Shown piece by piece: positions 26,887 through 35,315 of a stretch of 64,000 nt of DNA. Where the stretch lies: NCBI GenBank assembly GCA_016191335.1, contig JACPOW010000090.1, positions 1 to 64,000 on the forward strand, given 5' to 3'. The notes under the pieces are model-generated. The model was not told the origin of the DNA. It worked only from the letters and a program-made list of their open reading frames with translations, and did no database searches. The DNA is from Elusimicrobiota bacterium. GTDB taxonomy: Bacteria > Elusimicrobiota > Elusimicrobia > UBA1565 > UBA9628. Each line of letters starts with the position of its first letter. Within the stretch, counting starts at the first letter, position 1. A program made the translations under genes and the position numbers.

Positions 26887-28191
26887 CTAGTGTCGCCGGT
26901 AGACTTCCCCGTACCCCTTCATCCCGTTCTTCGTGTAGTCCTCCCACGTGAGGGGCTTGAGGCCGGTGTCCACGGGCTTCATCGTGATGCAGCCGTCGAC
27001 GGGGCAGACGAGCGAGCAGAGGTTGCAGCCGACGCAGTCGTCCTGCAGGACGTGGGGCTTGCGGTTGCCCTTGCGGCGGTCGATGTCGATGCACTGATGC
27101 GTGGTGTCGTTGCAGGAGACGTAGCACACGTCGCAGGAGATGCACTTGGCCGGGTCGATGGACGCCACGCTCTTGTAGTGGAGATTGAGCTTCTTCCAGT
27201 CCACGATTCGCGGGGCGGTCTTGCCGATGAAGTCGGTGGTCTTGGCGAACTTCTGTCTTCGCATCCACCCTTCGAGCCCCGCGTTCAAGTCCTCGATGAT
27301 GCGGTAGCCGTGATGCATGACCGCGGTGCAGAGCTGGACGGAGGAGGAGCCCAGCAGCATGAACTCGACCGCGTCCGACCAGATCGAGATCCCGCCGATG
27401 CCCGAGATCGGGAGCCCGACGGTCTCCGGGTCGGTGGCGATCTGCGAGACCATGTTGAGCGCGATGGGCTTGACCGCGGGGCCGCAGTAGCCGCCGTGGG
27501 AGATCTTGCCCTCGACGGAGAACTTGGGGACCATGGTCTCGACGTCGATGCCCATGATGGAGTTGATGGTGTTGATGAGCGACACGCCGTCCGCGCCGCC
27601 CTGCTTGGCCGCGCGCGCCGCGAAGCGGACGTCGGCTACGTTGGGGGTGAGCTTGACGAGGACTGGGATGGTGGAGACTTCTTTCACGAACTCGGTCACC
27701 ATCTTCACGTACTCGGGGACCTGGCCGACGGCGGCGCCCATGCCGCGCTCGGACATGCCGTGCGGGCAGCCGAAGTTGAGCTCGATGCCGTCGGAGCCGG
27801 CGTCGATGACCTTCTTGGTGATCTCGTGCCAGGCCTGCTTCTCGCAGGGCACCATCAGGGAGGCGACGACGGCGCGGTCGCCGAAGCGCTTCTTGACCTC
27901 GTAGATCTCCTTGAGGTTGGTCTCCAGCGGCCGGTCGGTGATCAGCTCGATGTTGTTGAACCCGGCGAGCTTCTGGCCGCCGAGGTCCATCGAGCCGTAG
28001 CGGGAGGAGACGTTGACGACGGGCGGGTCCTGGCCCAAGGTCTTCCACACCGCGCCGCCCCAGCCGTACTCGAAGGCGCGCATGATCTGCGCGCCGGAGT
28101 TGGTGGGCGGGGCGGAGGCGAGCCAGAAGGGGTTCGGGGACTTGATGCCGGCGCAGTCCACGGACAGGTCGGGCTTGAGTCGGGGCTTCAT
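26887..28191 (-). CDS. preA: dihydropyrimidine dehydrogenase subunit PreA
   Basis: A 434-residue flavin subunit that reduces uracil or thymine to the dihydro form with electrons from PreT. The TIM-barrel part carries NFGCPHGMSERGMGAAVGQ with the active-site Cys. The C terminus has two [4Fe-4S] motifs (CISCDVCYVSCNDTTHQC and CVGCNLCSLVCPV). Its start overlaps the preT stop (ATGA). Length and order match the two-subunit bacterial enzyme. Confidence 0.93.
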   Translation of the reverse strand: MKPRLKPDLSVDCAGIKSPNPFWLASAPPTNSGAQIMRAFEYGWGGAVWKTLGQDPPVVNVSSRYGSMDLGGQKLAGFNNIELITDRPLETNLKEIYEVKKRFGDRAVVASLMVPCEKQAWHEITKKVIDAGSDGIELNFGCPHGMSERGMGAAVGQVPEYVKMVTEFVKEVSTIPVLVKLTPNVADVRFAARAAKQGGADGVSLINTINSIMGIDVETMVPKFSVEGKISHGGYCGPAVKPIALNMVSQIATDPETVGLPISGIGGISIWSDAVEFMLLGSSSVQLCTAVMHHGYRIIEDLNAGLEGWMRRQKFAKTTDFIGKTAPRIVDWKKLNLHYKSVASIDPAKCISCDVCYVSCNDTTHQCIDIDRRKGNRKPHVLQDDCVGCNLCSLVCPVDGCITMKPVDTGLKPLTWEDYTKNGMKGYGEVYRRH

Positions 28192-29540
28192 GAGTGGCTC
28201 CGGGGCGTGATCGGGGCGACCTTGCGGCCGTCGATGGTGGAGATCCAGTAGTCGTTGCCCGCGGGGACGGGCTTGGCGGGGAACAGCTCCCGGAAGATGC
28301 CCCAGGCGGCGCGCTTGCCGTCGGCGGCGGCGTTGACGACCTCCTTGCCGCCGTTGATCGCGTCGCCTCCCGCGAAGACGGTGTGCTTGGAGGTGGCGAG
28401 CGTGGCGGCGTTCACCTTGAGGCGGCCGTCCTCGTGCTGGGCGAGCCCGAAGGCCTTGGCGAGGCTGAAGTGCTTGGTCTGGCCGATGGCCTTGATCACG
28501 CGGTCGCAGGCGATGCGGGTCTTGTCCTTGAACTCGACGCCCTCGACCTTCTTCTTGCCGAGGATGCGGACGGGGACGGCGTTCGTGACGATCTGCACGC
28601 CGTCCTTGAGCGCGTGCTCGAGCTCGAAATCGTAGGCGGACAGGTCCTCGGGGCCGCGGCGGTAGGCCATGACGACCTTGGAGGTCCCGGTGCGCACCGA
28701 TTGGGTGGCCCCGTCGACGGCGGTGTTGCCCCCGCCGATGACGACGGTGCAGGAGCTCTTCGGCACGCCCTTCCCCCCTTTCGCCTTGACCCGCTCGATG
28801 AAGGAAAGCGCGTCCACGACCCCGGGCAGGTCCTCGCCCGGGATGCCGAGCGAGCGCGTGTCGGAGAGGCCGATGCCGACGAACACGGCGTCGAAGTCGG
28901 AGAGCAGGTCGGCGGCGGGCACGTCCTTGCCGACCTCCTTGCCGGTGACGACCGAGCAGCCGATCTGGAAGAGGAACCTCATCTCCGCGACCGCGGTGGG
29001 CTGGTCCATCTTGTACTCGGCGACGCCGTAGGTGTTGAGGCCGCCGGGGAGCTTGCGCTTCTCGAAGAGGGTGACCTGGAAGCCGAGGCGGCGCAGATAG
29101 ACCGCGCAGGAGGCGCCCGACGGGCCCGCTCCGACGATCGCCACCCGCTTGCCGTTGTCGGGCCCGGCCTCGAAGGGCGGCTCCCCCTCGGCGTACGCCG
29201 CGTCGGTGGCGTGGCGCTGGAGGCGCGCGATCTGGATGGGCTTCTCCTGCCAGTCGTGGTAGACGCAGGCGCCCTCGCAGAGCACCTCGACGGGGCAGAC
29301 CCGCGCGCAGGAGTGGCCGAGCGCGTTCGCCTCGAGTATGGTCTCGGCCGATCCCAGCGGGTCGGCGGCCGCGATCTGGCGGATGAACCGGGGCACGTCG
29401 ATGTGCGTGGGGCAGGCCGTGACGCAGGGCGCGTCGTAACAGTAGAGGCAGCGGGAGGATTCGATCCTCGCTTCCTCTCGTGACATGGGACCCTTCACCT
29501 CGGCGAAGGCGTCCACCGGCGTCTTTTTGGACGGGGCCAT
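28188..29540 (-). CDS. preT: dihydropyrimidine dehydrogenase subunit PreT
   Basis: A 450-residue NAD(P)H-oxidising FAD/Fe-S subunit. The N terminus has a Cys-rich cluster domain (CLYCYDAPCVTACPTHIDVP and later CARVCPVEVLCEGACVY). FAD binding is at GAGPSGASCAVYLRRLGF and NAD(P) binding at GGGNTAVDGA. It passes electrons to PreA and heads the preT-preA-26885 transcript. The ATG at 29540 coincides with the predicted transcript start. Confidence 0.92.
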   Translation of the reverse strand: MAPSKKTPVDAFAEVKGPMSREEARIESSRCLYCYDAPCVTACPTHIDVPRFIRQIAAADPLGSAETILEANALGHSCARVCPVEVLCEGACVYHDWQEKPIQIARLQRHATDAAYAEGEPPFEAGPDNGKRVAIVGAGPSGASCAVYLRRLGFQVTLFEKRKLPGGLNTYGVAEYKMDQPTAVAEMRFLFQIGCSVVTGKEVGKDVPAADLLSDFDAVFVGIGLSDTRSLGIPGEDLPGVVDALSFIERVKAKGGKGVPKSSCTVVIGGGNTAVDGATQSVRTGTSKVVMAYRRGPEDLSAYDFELEHALKDGVQIVTNAVPVRILGKKKVEGVEFKDKTRIACDRVIKAIGQTKHFSLAKAFGLAQHEDGRLKVNAATLATSKHTVFAGGDAINGGKEVVNAAADGKRAAWGIFRELFPAKPVPAGNDYWISTIDGRKVAPITPRSHS

Positions 29541-29546
29541 GTCGTT

Positions 29547-29552
29547 ATTGTA
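29547..29552 (-). promoter_or_regulatory. -10 element before preT
   Basis: Minus-strand TACAAT follows the stop codon of the preceding gene directly and puts the transcript start at the A of the preT ATG. No good -35 is seen. Confidence 0.5.
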
Positions 29553-30092
29553 CTACTTGAGCACCTGGATGCGTCCCATGGACGGCTGCGGGGTCAGGGC
29601 CTTCATGATTGAGCTGACGCCGTCCTTGATGTACAAGGAGGAGACGAGCACGACGGAGGAGAGGAGGATGCCGACGGCGATGTTCCCCTTCTCGAGCTCC
29701 TTGCCCTCCTGCATGTGCGAGGTCAGGCGGCCGAACAGCCGCAAGGTCACCGAGATCGAGAACACGGCCAACGCCATCGAGGCAGCGAGATGGCCGGACA
29801 TGCGCGCGAGCAGCTCGAGGACGTTGGCGTTCTCCTCGGTCGGAGCCAGCATGTGCATGCGGATCATCTGGATCGAGGAGTCGGTCCCCGCCATCAGGAT
29901 CTGCGAGGCGGAGAACAGGATGGTTCCGACCAGGAGGCCGACGGCGATGTTGCCTTCCTTGATCTTCTTCTCCATGTCGAAGTCGGGGTTGGCCTTGATG
30001 AAGGTCCGGTAGGTCCAGTAGATGACGAACCCGGACATCAGGACCATCAGGAAGAAGTGCATGAGGCTGACGACGACGCGAGTTGCGATCAT
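29553..30092 (-). CDS. DUF350 inner-membrane protein
   Basis: A 179-residue protein with four membrane helices in two similar halves, each with the DUF350 signature: EGNIAVGLLVGTILFSA near residue 47 and KGNIAVGILLSSVVLVSSLYIKDGV near residue 135. GGAG precedes the ATG by 8 bases, and it follows the transglutaminase-like gene by 10 bases, so the two form an operon. DUF350 proteins are known to pair with peptide-modifying or -cleaving enzymes; a joint membrane-linked function is inferred. Confidence 0.8.
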   Translation of the reverse strand: MIATRVVVSLMHFFLMVLMSGFVIYWTYRTFIKANPDFDMEKKIKEGNIAVGLLVGTILFSASQILMAGTDSSIQMIRMHMLAPTEENANVLELLARMSGHLAASMALAVFSISVTLRLFGRLTSHMQEGKELEKGNIAVGILLSSVVLVSSLYIKDGVSSIMKALTPQPSMGRIQVLK

Positions 30093-30102
30093 TGGTTGTC
30101 TC

Positions 30103-31140
30103 CTAGAAAAACGGTTCGATCTTGTACCCGTCGCGGCCGTTGAGGAGGTGCATCGTCTCCTCGCCGACCTGCCCCGGGGGCAGCCACGCCGGGCCGGTGG
30201 GCTCGACGAGAACGTATTGAAGTCCCTGATACTCGAGGAAGATGTCTCCCTTCTCGGGGATCAGAAGGACCCCCATCAGATAGTGTCCGGGGACGCCGAC
30301 GCCGACCATCTTCATCTGCGCCCAGTTGGACAGGATGGAGGCCGCCAGGCCGGTCTTGGTGTCGCAGTCCCCCCAGCCGACGAGCACGGCCGTGATCGGC
30401 GGCAGGACGCCGCCCGTGTGCCTGTCCCGGAAGACGGGGTCCGGCTGCTTGTAGTGCATCGCGGTCTGCACGAAGGACAGCACGGAGCCGATGATGTCGC
30501 CCGAGCGGTACCTCCGCTGGGCGGCGATCTTCTCGAAGGTCAGAGACAGCGGCTTGATCAGCGCCGAGTTCTTGCGCACGAGGTTGGGCATGTCCACGGT
30601 GACCACGTTGCCCTTCAGCATGCGGAAGCCGCGCGAGGAGAGGTAGTCCTTCACGCGCTGGTCGTATTCCTTGTCGAGGGCGGCGATCGCGTTGTCGAGC
30701 TGGGCCTGGGACTTGCCCTGCTTGACCGCGAGGTTGAAGGCGCTCTTCCGGGCGTTCTCGCGCCAGGCCTTGACCTCGTTGAGGCCTTCCTTGGTGTAGC
30801 CGAAGGAGTCGTTGTACGGCCGGAAATCCTTCTCCGGGAGCTGGTAGGAGACCTCCAGCTTGTCCTTGTTGAAGTTCTGGAAGCCGTAGGTCGCGGCGCG
30901 GTAGCCGGAGGCCTTCTGGATGCGCTGGAAGGTCTTGGGGCCGCCGCCGGAGCTCTGGATGCCGTCGACCGTCGCGGGCGCGATGTAATCGTCGTCGTCG
31001 GAGTCCTGGCCGTACAGGATCTGCCCGTCGACCGGGAGGATGACCATGCGCGCCTCGGCGCGGAGGCCGAGGCGGACGGACAGCAACGCTCCGGCCAAGA
31101 GGAGCAGGTGCCAGGCCGCCGAGGGGTAGCGCCAGTTCAT
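30103..31140 (-). CDS. exported transglutaminase-like cysteine protein
   Basis: A 345-residue protein with an N-terminal signal or anchor (WHLLLLAGALLSVRLGLRAEA). The C-terminal third is a transglutaminase/papain-like fold: Cys259 (GWGDCDTKTGLAASIL), His286 (VPGHYLMGV) and an acidic residue at Glu313 (EPTGPAW). A coiled region lies at about 120-170. The start at 31140 (MNWRYPS) is chosen for the signal peptide and the -10 just upstream; the longer frame runs into the kinase promoter. Cotranscribed with the DUF350 gene. It may be a periplasmic peptidase or amidase. Confidence 0.72.
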   Translation of the reverse strand: MNWRYPSAAWHLLLLAGALLSVRLGLRAEARMVILPVDGQILYGQDSDDDDYIAPATVDGIQSSGGGPKTFQRIQKASGYRAATYGFQNFNKDKLEVSYQLPEKDFRPYNDSFGYTKEGLNEVKAWRENARKSAFNLAVKQGKSQAQLDNAIAALDKEYDQRVKDYLSSRGFRMLKGNVVTVDMPNLVRKNSALIKPLSLTFEKIAAQRRYRSGDIIGSVLSFVQTAMHYKQPDPVFRDRHTGGVLPPITAVLVGWGDCDTKTGLAASILSNWAQMKMVGVGVPGHYLMGVLLIPEKGDIFLEYQGLQYVLVEPTGPAWLPPGQVGEETMHLLNGRDGYKIEPFF

Positions 31141-31148
31141 CGGCCGAT

Positions 31149-31157
31149 ATTTTAGCA
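31149..31157 (-). promoter_or_regulatory. extended -10 promoter of the transglutaminase-DUF350 operon
   Basis: Minus-strand TGC-TAAAAT (-10 at 31149-31154) predicts a start 2 bases before the ATG at 31140. It lies 3 bp from the -35 of the divergent kinase promoter, so the two polymerase sites overlap. Confidence 0.6.
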
Positions 31158-31159
31158 CC

Positions 31160-31188
31160 TTGCGGGCGTTCTCAGACCCTGTTATCCT
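31160..31188 (+). promoter_or_regulatory. promoter of the Ser/Thr kinase gene
   Basis: TTGCGG (31160-31165), a 17-bp spacer and TATCCT (31183-31188) predict transcription from 31195, one base before the ATG at 31196. Confidence 0.6.
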
Positions 31189-31195
31189 CCATGAC

Positions 31196-32806
31196 ATGCC
31201 CGCTCCCGAGACGGATCCCCTGGTCGGAACCACGCTCGGCCCCTGCCGCCTCGAGGCGCTGATCGGACGCGGCGGGATGGGCCGGGTGTACAAGGCGCGC
31301 CACATCGCCCTCGACCGCTCCGTGGCCGTCAAGCTCGTCGACGCCGGCGGCGCGGGCACCAACGGCGCCGCCGTGCGCGAGCAGATCCTGGCCGAGGCCC
31401 GCAGCGCGGCCAAGCTCGAGGACCCGCGCATCGTCGCGATCCACGAGGTCGGCGAGGACCGCGGCATCCCCTACATCGTGATGCAGTGGGTGGACGGTGA
31501 GTCGCTCGAGGCGAGGGTGCAGCGCCGGGGCCGCCTGCCCCCCGACGAGGCCCTCGAGATCATCCGCGAGACGGCGACCGCGCTCGGCGCCGCGCACAAG
31601 GCCGGGCTCGTGCACCGGGACATCAAGCCCGGGAACATACTCGTGGACGCCCGCGGCGCGGTCAAGCTCGCCGACTTCGGCATCGCCCGCCCCGCCGGCG
31701 CCGCCGCGACGGCGGGCGAGGCGGTCGCCGGCTCCTTCCATTTCATGGCCCCGGAGCAGGCCTACGGCGGCGCCCCGGACCCGCGCTCGGACCTGTACGC
31801 GCTGGGCGCGACGTGGTATTACGCGCTCACCGGCGAGCCGCCCTATCCCGGGGAGCCGCTGGACGCGCTGGTCCGCCACCGCGACGAGCCCCCGCCCGAG
31901 GTCCGGAGCCTCCGTCCGGAGATCACGGAGCGCGCCGCCGGCCTCCTCCGCCGGCTCATGGCCAAGAAGGTCGAGGACCGCCCCGCCGACGCCTTCGCCC
32001 TGCTCAAGGAGATGCTCTCGGTCGGGATGCTGCTCGAGACCGACACCAGCGGCTCGCCGTTCAAGATCCTTCCCGCGGCTCCGCGCGCGGAAGCCCCCCA
32101 GCCGCGGTACCCGGAGCCCGCCTCCGCCCCCGCGCGCGCCTCCGCGCCGGTCAACCGCGCCGCCCCTCTCCCCCCGCCGCCTCCCGCGCCCGCGCCGGCC
32201 TCCGCCCTCGGCTCCAAGGGCGCCTTCGTCGGCCTGCTGATCGCGTTCGGCGTGGTCGCCTTCGGCTGGCAGTGGCGCCGGGCCGGCCCCGAGGACTGGG
32301 CCGCGGGCGCGGCCTTCCTCGCTTTGGCCCCCGCCGCGCTCACCTACGGCGACCGCGCGAACGCCTGGCGCCGCGCCCTCAGCGCCGTCGCCTGCGCCGG
32401 GGCGGTTGCCTGCTGGGCCCGGCAGGCGTTCGGCGGCGGCGTCGCGATGCCGGTGCTCGAGCCCGCCATCGTCGCGGCCGTCGGCCTCATCGCGCTGTTC
32501 GGCACCGCCTTCCTCGGCCAGTGGGGCCAGGACCGTTCCGAGGCGCAGTGGGCGCGCGTGCTCGGCCCCGTCGCCGCGCTGTGCCTGCTCGTGTCGGCCC
32601 TGGGCTGGACCGTGCCGGAGGCTCAGCCCTGGACCGCGGGGCTCGCCGAGCGCGCGGCGGCGTGGTGGGCCGCCTTCTCCGGCTCGGGCGGCGGCTGGCG
32701 CTGGCTCGGCACCGCGGCCGTGTGCGCGGCCCTGGGCGCCGCGGTGCATCTGAAGGTCCAGTCCTCGGCCGCGCCGACCGACCGCAAGCTGAACTGGAAC
32801 CGCTAG
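31196..32806 (+). CDS. membrane-bound Ser/Thr protein kinase (Hanks type)
   Basis: A 536-residue kinase. Gly-loop GRGGMGRVYKA at 24-34, Lys46 (VAVKLVD), Glu67, VHRDIKPGN (Asp142), DFG at 160-162 and APEQ in order, so it is expected to be active. A Pro/Ala-rich linker covers about 295-345. The C-terminal about 190 residues hold five or six membrane helices rather than PASTA or other sensor repeats. The start is ATG 31196: the in-frame TTG at 31160 is the -35 box of its own promoter. It is divergent from the transglutaminase-DUF350 pair. Confidence 0.9.
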   Translation: MPAPETDPLVGTTLGPCRLEALIGRGGMGRVYKARHIALDRSVAVKLVDAGGAGTNGAAVREQILAEARSAAKLEDPRIVAIHEVGEDRGIPYIVMQWVDGESLEARVQRRGRLPPDEALEIIRETATALGAAHKAGLVHRDIKPGNILVDARGAVKLADFGIARPAGAAATAGEAVAGSFHFMAPEQAYGGAPDPRSDLYALGATWYYALTGEPPYPGEPLDALVRHRDEPPPEVRSLRPEITERAAGLLRRLMAKKVEDRPADAFALLKEMLSVGMLLETDTSGSPFKILPAAPRAEAPQPRYPEPASAPARASAPVNRAAPLPPPPPAPAPASALGSKGAFVGLLIAFGVVAFGWQWRRAGPEDWAAGAAFLALAPAALTYGDRANAWRRALSAVACAGAVACWARQAFGGGVAMPVLEPAIVAAVGLIALFGTAFLGQWGQDRSEAQWARVLGPVAALCLLVSALGWTVPEAQPWTAGLAERAAAWWAAFSGSGGGWRWLGTAAVCAALGAAVHLKVQSSAAPTDRKLNWNR

Positions 32807-32808
32807 AG

Positions 32809-33522
32809 TCAGGCCTTGGGCGCCGGCGCGGGGGTGTACTCGGCCGCCCGCTCCTTGAGCCAGGCTCCGGTGATCTTCCCCGGATCGCCGTAGCGGATCA
32901 CGCCGATCAGCCTCTGGAACATCTTCCTCTCGCATGCTCCGAGGCCGGCCGCCGCGCGGGCGGCCTCGCGGTCGTCCGACGGCAGGAACAGGAAGCTCTC
33001 GCGCGGCCGGGTGAGCTCCGGGTCGACGCGGGCCTGCTCGGGCGCCTTGCACGCGGCGACGGCGAGCGCCTTGACCTTGGGGAAGGTCCCCGAGAACAGG
33101 ATCGCGGGGGTTCCCCAGACGGGCGTCGGGGCCGCCGGGGCGGAGGCGTCGGGCGTCGGAGAGGACAGGGCCTTCAGCGTCCGCGCGTCGCGGCCGTTCG
33201 CCGCGAGATACAGGTACACGTGGGCGCAGTCGGCCGCGCCGGCGGGCCACGCCGTCTCCACCAGGTTCCCCGCGCGCGGCAGCGGCAGGGCGTCGAGCTC
33301 GGCCTGGGAGACGCTGCCCGGGGCCTCGCAGGAGCGGCGGGTCGCGTCGGCCAAGGCCTTCTTGAGGCGTTCGTCGTGGTCGCGGGCGGAGATGTCCTCC
33401 TGGACGACGCGGCCGGAGGCCGCGGCCGCGCGGGCCTCGGCCATGGCTTCGCGGAGCATCCCCGCGCGAGCCGGGGTGAGGAGGCTAAAAAGAGCGATCA
33501 TGGCGATAAGGCAAGGTTTCAT
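32809..33522 (-). CDS. secreted protein, paralogue of the C-terminal domain of the next gene
   Basis: A 237-residue protein with a signal peptide (KPCLIAMIALFSLLTPARA). The start at 33522 has AGGGAG 6 bases upstream and is preferred over an upstream in-frame start. From about residue 45 it parallels the last 190 residues of the gene at 33570-35315 (HDERLK.ALAD..RR.CE.PGSVSQ, HVYLYLA.NGRDARTL, SILFLPSD, GLG.CER..F.R..GVIR.G.P). Conserved cysteines suggest disulfides. Family unknown; GC-rich, unlike its paralogue. Confidence 0.65.
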   Translation of the reverse strand: MKPCLIAMIALFSLLTPARAGMLREAMAEARAAAASGRVVQEDISARDHDERLKKALADATRRSCEAPGSVSQAELDALPLPRAGNLVETAWPAGAADCAHVYLYLAANGRDARTLKALSSPTPDASAPAAPTPVWGTPAILFSGTFPKVKALAVAACKAPEQARVDPELTRPRESFLFLPSDDREAARAAAGLGACERKMFQRLIGVIRYGDPGKITGAWLKERAAEYTPAPAPKA

Positions 33523-33569
33523 CGAGATCTCCCTGGAATCATGAAAACGGAATACGAAGTCGTCGAAAT

Positions 33570-35315
33570 TCATGGGCAGCGTTTATTCCCGAATTCCTCG
33601 CACCTGGGTTGTGATGGCGGCGAATTCGCGGGCGGAGAGAACACGGGCGGCGTGATCGGCGCCTGGGGCGTGTATTCCCTCACCCGCTCTGCTATCCATT
33701 GATCGGTGACTGCGCGGGGATTGCCGAGACGGATGACGCCGACCATCCTTCGGAATAGAAGGCGCTCACACTCTCCGAGGCCGGCTTCTAGGCCCCGCGC
33801 GGACTCCTCGTCCGAAGGAAGGAATAGGATGCTGTCTTGGGGGCGCTTGAGTGAGTCGTCTAGGCGGGCCTGCCCGGGAGAGCGGCAGGCCGACATGGCG
33901 AATTGCCTGACGCGTGGGAGCATCTGCGCGAACGAGATCACTTGTTTGCCGCTATCGGACGGGATATCCTGCGGAATGGGCGCTCCGAGGTTCGGCTGCG
34001 AGGTCAGCGTGCGTACTGTTCGGGCGTCTCTTCCGTTGCCCGCAAGATAGAGGTAAACATGGCTGCAACTCGCCGCGGCGGCGGGCGCGGCGGTGGCCGC
34101 GAGGTTCTCGGAATACGGCAGCGGGAGCTCGTCCAGGTCCGATTGGGAGACGCTGCCGGGATATTCGCACGCCCGCCGTGCCAAATCGGCGAGCGTAATT
34201 TTCAGCCGCTCGTCATGCTCCCGATGGGCGATTTCCTCCTGCTTTCGCCGCTGCGCGGCGGCTTCTTTTTGCGCCGCGGCTATCTGTTTTTGCAGGAGGG
34301 ATTCATCGGCGAGCGAAACCTCCTGCTCCGCGGGTGCTATAGCCAATTGTCCTTTCCAGTCTGTCCCCAGCCAATTTCCGTATTTTTTAGGGTTCGCCTT
34401 GATCTGTTCTTTAGTCAGATGGAATCTCTCGGAAATATCCGCTTGGAGCTCGAATCGCTTCGCGAGGGCATCGTGATGGGTCGGGTCGACCCCAAGGTGC
34501 CTGGCGAATGACGCCGCTCGTTCATAGGCGTGTTGTTCCGAGCGGAATGAAACCTCTGGAGGAACGCGGTCCGTATACCCTCCCGAAATGGCCGCTCGGT
34601 CCAACCAATGGGAGGTCTCGTGAAAAACAGTGATGGCAAGTTCCTCGGGGCTGGCGAAAGCTTGTCCCCATATTTGGTTCGCGCCATCGCCTCTTGTCAG
34701 GGCGGCCGCCACGCCTCCACCGACGGCGGAATTCTTGAGCCGCTCATCCTTCAGCTCTTCATCAGTGCGCTTTCTCCATCGACCGGTGCGTTCATCTCGT
34801 TTTTCCTGTTCGCTATAATGCGGGAACCAGGGCTTGGCCACCATGTTCACTTCGGCCGCTCGCGGATCGCCGGCGAAATCCGTTATTGGTGGAACCAGTT
34901 GGTATGCCTTCAGGACTTCCGCGATCGCGGCGTTGTGGGCGTTATAGTTCAAGGTGACGGCGGACTGGTGTTCGGCCATCAGCCGCAAGTACGTGGGATC
35001 GGAAGCCTTCGCGGCTTCTATTTCATGGTCCGGGACGACCTTTCGGGGGTTGTACCATGGGATGCTTTCCGCCAATTCGGCGGCAATTTCATGTGCCCGA
35101 GTGTTCAATTTGTCAGATGCGGCCCGTTCGGCTAGCTCCGCTGATTTAACCTTCGCCAATGCTCCGACGACGAGTTTTTTCGAGTCGGGACTGGGGGCGG
35201 TCGGCGCAGGCATGAATTTTATTGAACAACGTGACTCGACGAGCCTGCAATCTCCGGTGACCTGCGCCTGCAGGGCTGGCGCCCACAGCGTGAGCAAGAT
35301 TAAGAGGAGGCTCAC
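33570..35315 (-). CDS. secreted zincin-like protein with a duplicated C-terminal domain
   Basis: A 581-residue exported protein (signal LLLILLTLWAPALQAQ). The N-terminal two thirds contains VFHETSHWLD, an HExxH zinc motif (His232, Glu233, His236), followed about 25 residues on by FRSEQHAYERA, which offers a third acidic ligand. The last about 190 residues are homologous to the neighbouring 237-residue protein. The GTG at 35315 overlaps the preceding stop (GTGA). The gene is more AT-rich than its surroundings. Predicted metallopeptidase by motif only. Confidence 0.65.
   Translation of the reverse strand: MSLLLILLTLWAPALQAQVTGDCRLVESRCSIKFMPAPTAPSPDSKKLVVGALAKVKSAELAERAASDKLNTRAHEIAAELAESIPWYNPRKVVPDHEIEAAKASDPTYLRLMAEHQSAVTLNYNAHNAAIAEVLKAYQLVPPITDFAGDPRAAEVNMVAKPWFPHYSEQEKRDERTGRWRKRTDEELKDERLKNSAVGGGVAAALTRGDGANQIWGQAFASPEELAITVFHETSHWLDRAAISGGYTDRVPPEVSFRSEQHAYERAASFARHLGVDPTHHDALAKRFELQADISERFHLTKEQIKANPKKYGNWLGTDWKGQLAIAPAEQEVSLADESLLQKQIAAAQKEAAAQRRKQEEIAHREHDERLKITLADLARRACEYPGSVSQSDLDELPLPYSENLAATAAPAAAASCSHVYLYLAGNGRDARTVRTLTSQPNLGAPIPQDIPSDSGKQVISFAQMLPRVRQFAMSACRSPGQARLDDSLKRPQDSILFLPSDEESARGLEAGLGECERLLFRRMVGVIRLGNPRAVTDQWIAERVREYTPQAPITPPVFSPPANSPPSQPRCEEFGNKRCP

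Noticed and set aside
31160-31195. A TTG start giving the kinase twelve more residues
   Set aside because: The TTG is the -35 box of a promoter whose -10 and start lead exactly to ATG 31196.
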